Origin: a virus
Length of the DNA stretch: 36,845 bases
Direction: 5' to 3' (one strand)
IMG/VR virus record: IMGVR_UViG_3300021170_000043
Coordinates: 1-36,845 of that record
Shown piece by piece: positions 36,359-36,845 of the stretch. Position numbers and translations under genes: made by a program. The notes beneath the pieces were generated by a model. That model saw only the letters and a list, made by a program, of their open reading frames with translations. It was not told where the DNA came from and did not search any database. Positions within the stretch are counted from its first letter, which is position 1; each line of letters opens with the position of its first letter.

Positions 36359-36744
36359 ACGACAGCCTCCCCCCACGCCCTTCCGAGTACATCTACCTTG
36401 CGAGCCCTTATAGCCGCGCCGACGGGATGCTTCGCGAGGAACGATACCTCGCTGCGGCTGAGTGCGTCATCTGGCTGCTTCGTGCAAAGCGATGGGTCTA
36501 CAGTCCTATTGTCCACTGCCATGAGATCTCGAAGATCGCGGAGCTTCCCAAGGGGTTTGACTATTGGCAGGAGTATAACTTTGCGATGCTTCTCTACGCC
36601 CGCGCGTTCTACATTCTCACCATCCCCGGCTGGAGGGAAAGCGATGGAGTTGCAGGGGAACTTGCGTTCTCGCTTCGTGAGGGTATTCTCGTGCGATATG
36701 TTAGCAAGACTCCAGATGGATATGAGATCAAGTCAATGCCATGA
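36355..36744 (+). CDS. DUF1937 protein (nucleoside 2-deoxyribosyltransferase-like fold)
   Basis: 129 aa. YIYLASPYSRADG at the start, VYSPIVHCHEISK, then YWQEYNFAMLLYARAFYILT and IPGWRESDGVAGEL. These are the DUF1937 signature blocks, related to nucleoside deoxyribosyltransferases, with ASPY and GWRES..V..E positions. Possible role in nucleotide salvage. ATG overlaps the previous stop. Confidence 0.75.
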   Translation: MNDSLPPRPSEYIYLASPYSRADGMLREERYLAAAECVIWLLRAKRWVYSPIVHCHEISKIAELPKGFDYWQEYNFAMLLYARAFYILTIPGWRESDGVAGELAFSLREGILVRYVSKTPDGYEIKSMP

Positions 36745-36821
36745 ATTCCGACGTTCTGATTAATCAGCCAACGGTGGCGTGAAACTCTAATGCGCCACAC
36801 ACGCCCTACTGAGCGGGCAAC

Positions 36822-36845
36822 ATGAGGAAAATCAATGTATGGCGA
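36822..36845 (+). CDS. Start of a gene cut by the window edge
   Basis: ATG at 36822 reads MRKINVWR to the edge; an alternative ATG at 36835 with GAGG 7 bases upstream reads MYG. No homology can be judged. The 77 bases before it hold no gene. Confidence 0.35.

Noticed and set aside
1-36845. CRISPR array, insertion sequence, integrase or repressor
   Set aside because: No regularly spaced repeats, transposase or integrase motifs were seen on either strand.

Overview
The window is an internal piece of a tailed double-stranded DNA phage genome of the short-tailed (podovirus, P22-like head) type. The coat (N-terminus MANTILTINEITREAVR), P22-type portal and large terminase establish this. Sigma70-type promoters with extended -10 boxes, Sec/Tat-like signal peptides and Shine-Dalgarno starts point to a Gram-negative bacterial host, probably Pseudomonadota; the exact host cannot be read from the sequence. 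No integrase, repressor, CRISPR array or insertion sequence was seen. No lysis gene was recognised.

Layout. (1) 1-14,007, minus strand: the late or structural arm. Reading right to left: two small genes, a Tat-signal protein, a putative small terminase, several small genes, a small PD-(D/E)XK nuclease, tiny basic, His-rich and membrane proteins, a fibre-like protein with a signal peptide, two paralogous small proteins, large terminase, portal, an ADP-ribosyltransferase-like protein, a 116-aa protein, a scaffold candidate and the start of the coat gene. Most neighbours overlap by 1-4 bases, so this is one long operon, probably driven from a promoter at 14,034-14,062. (2) 14,166-16,863, minus strand: short transcription units of one or two small genes, nearly all with a strong TTGACA-N17-TATnnT promoter and several with a hairpin at the end. 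These are probably early genes. (3) 16,863-16,910: a divergent promoter pair. (4) 16,966-36,845, plus strand: two more promoter-driven small genes, then a long operon for DNA metabolism and accessory functions. It holds a vWA protein, a HIRAN protein, an SF1 helicase, a GHKL ATPase, a Lar-like zinc protein, a Cas4/AddB-like nuclease, a Sak4-like RecA ATPase, a possible ssDNA-binding protein, a ParB-methyltransferase fusion, an exported HNH nuclease, a dNTP pyrophosphohydrolase (DUF5664), a uracil-DNA glycosylase/3'-5' exonuclease and a DUF1937 protein.

How they fit together: helicase, nuclease, Sak4-like ATPase, candidate SSB, UDG-exonuclease and methyltransferase form a replication and recombination set. 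A polymerase domain is not in the window. The left arm supplies packaging and head assembly.

Most unusual observations: four otherwise unrelated small proteins of the rightward operon end in the same peptide (TTLEDLGL or a close variant), most after flexible linkers. The helicase gene has two tandem 3' ends, one recoded with AT-rich synonymous codons. A dispersed hairpin repeat occurs three times. A structured segment near 32.0 kb carries two tRNA T-arm-like hairpins. A small gene at 20.3 kb appears frameshifted at an A4 run.
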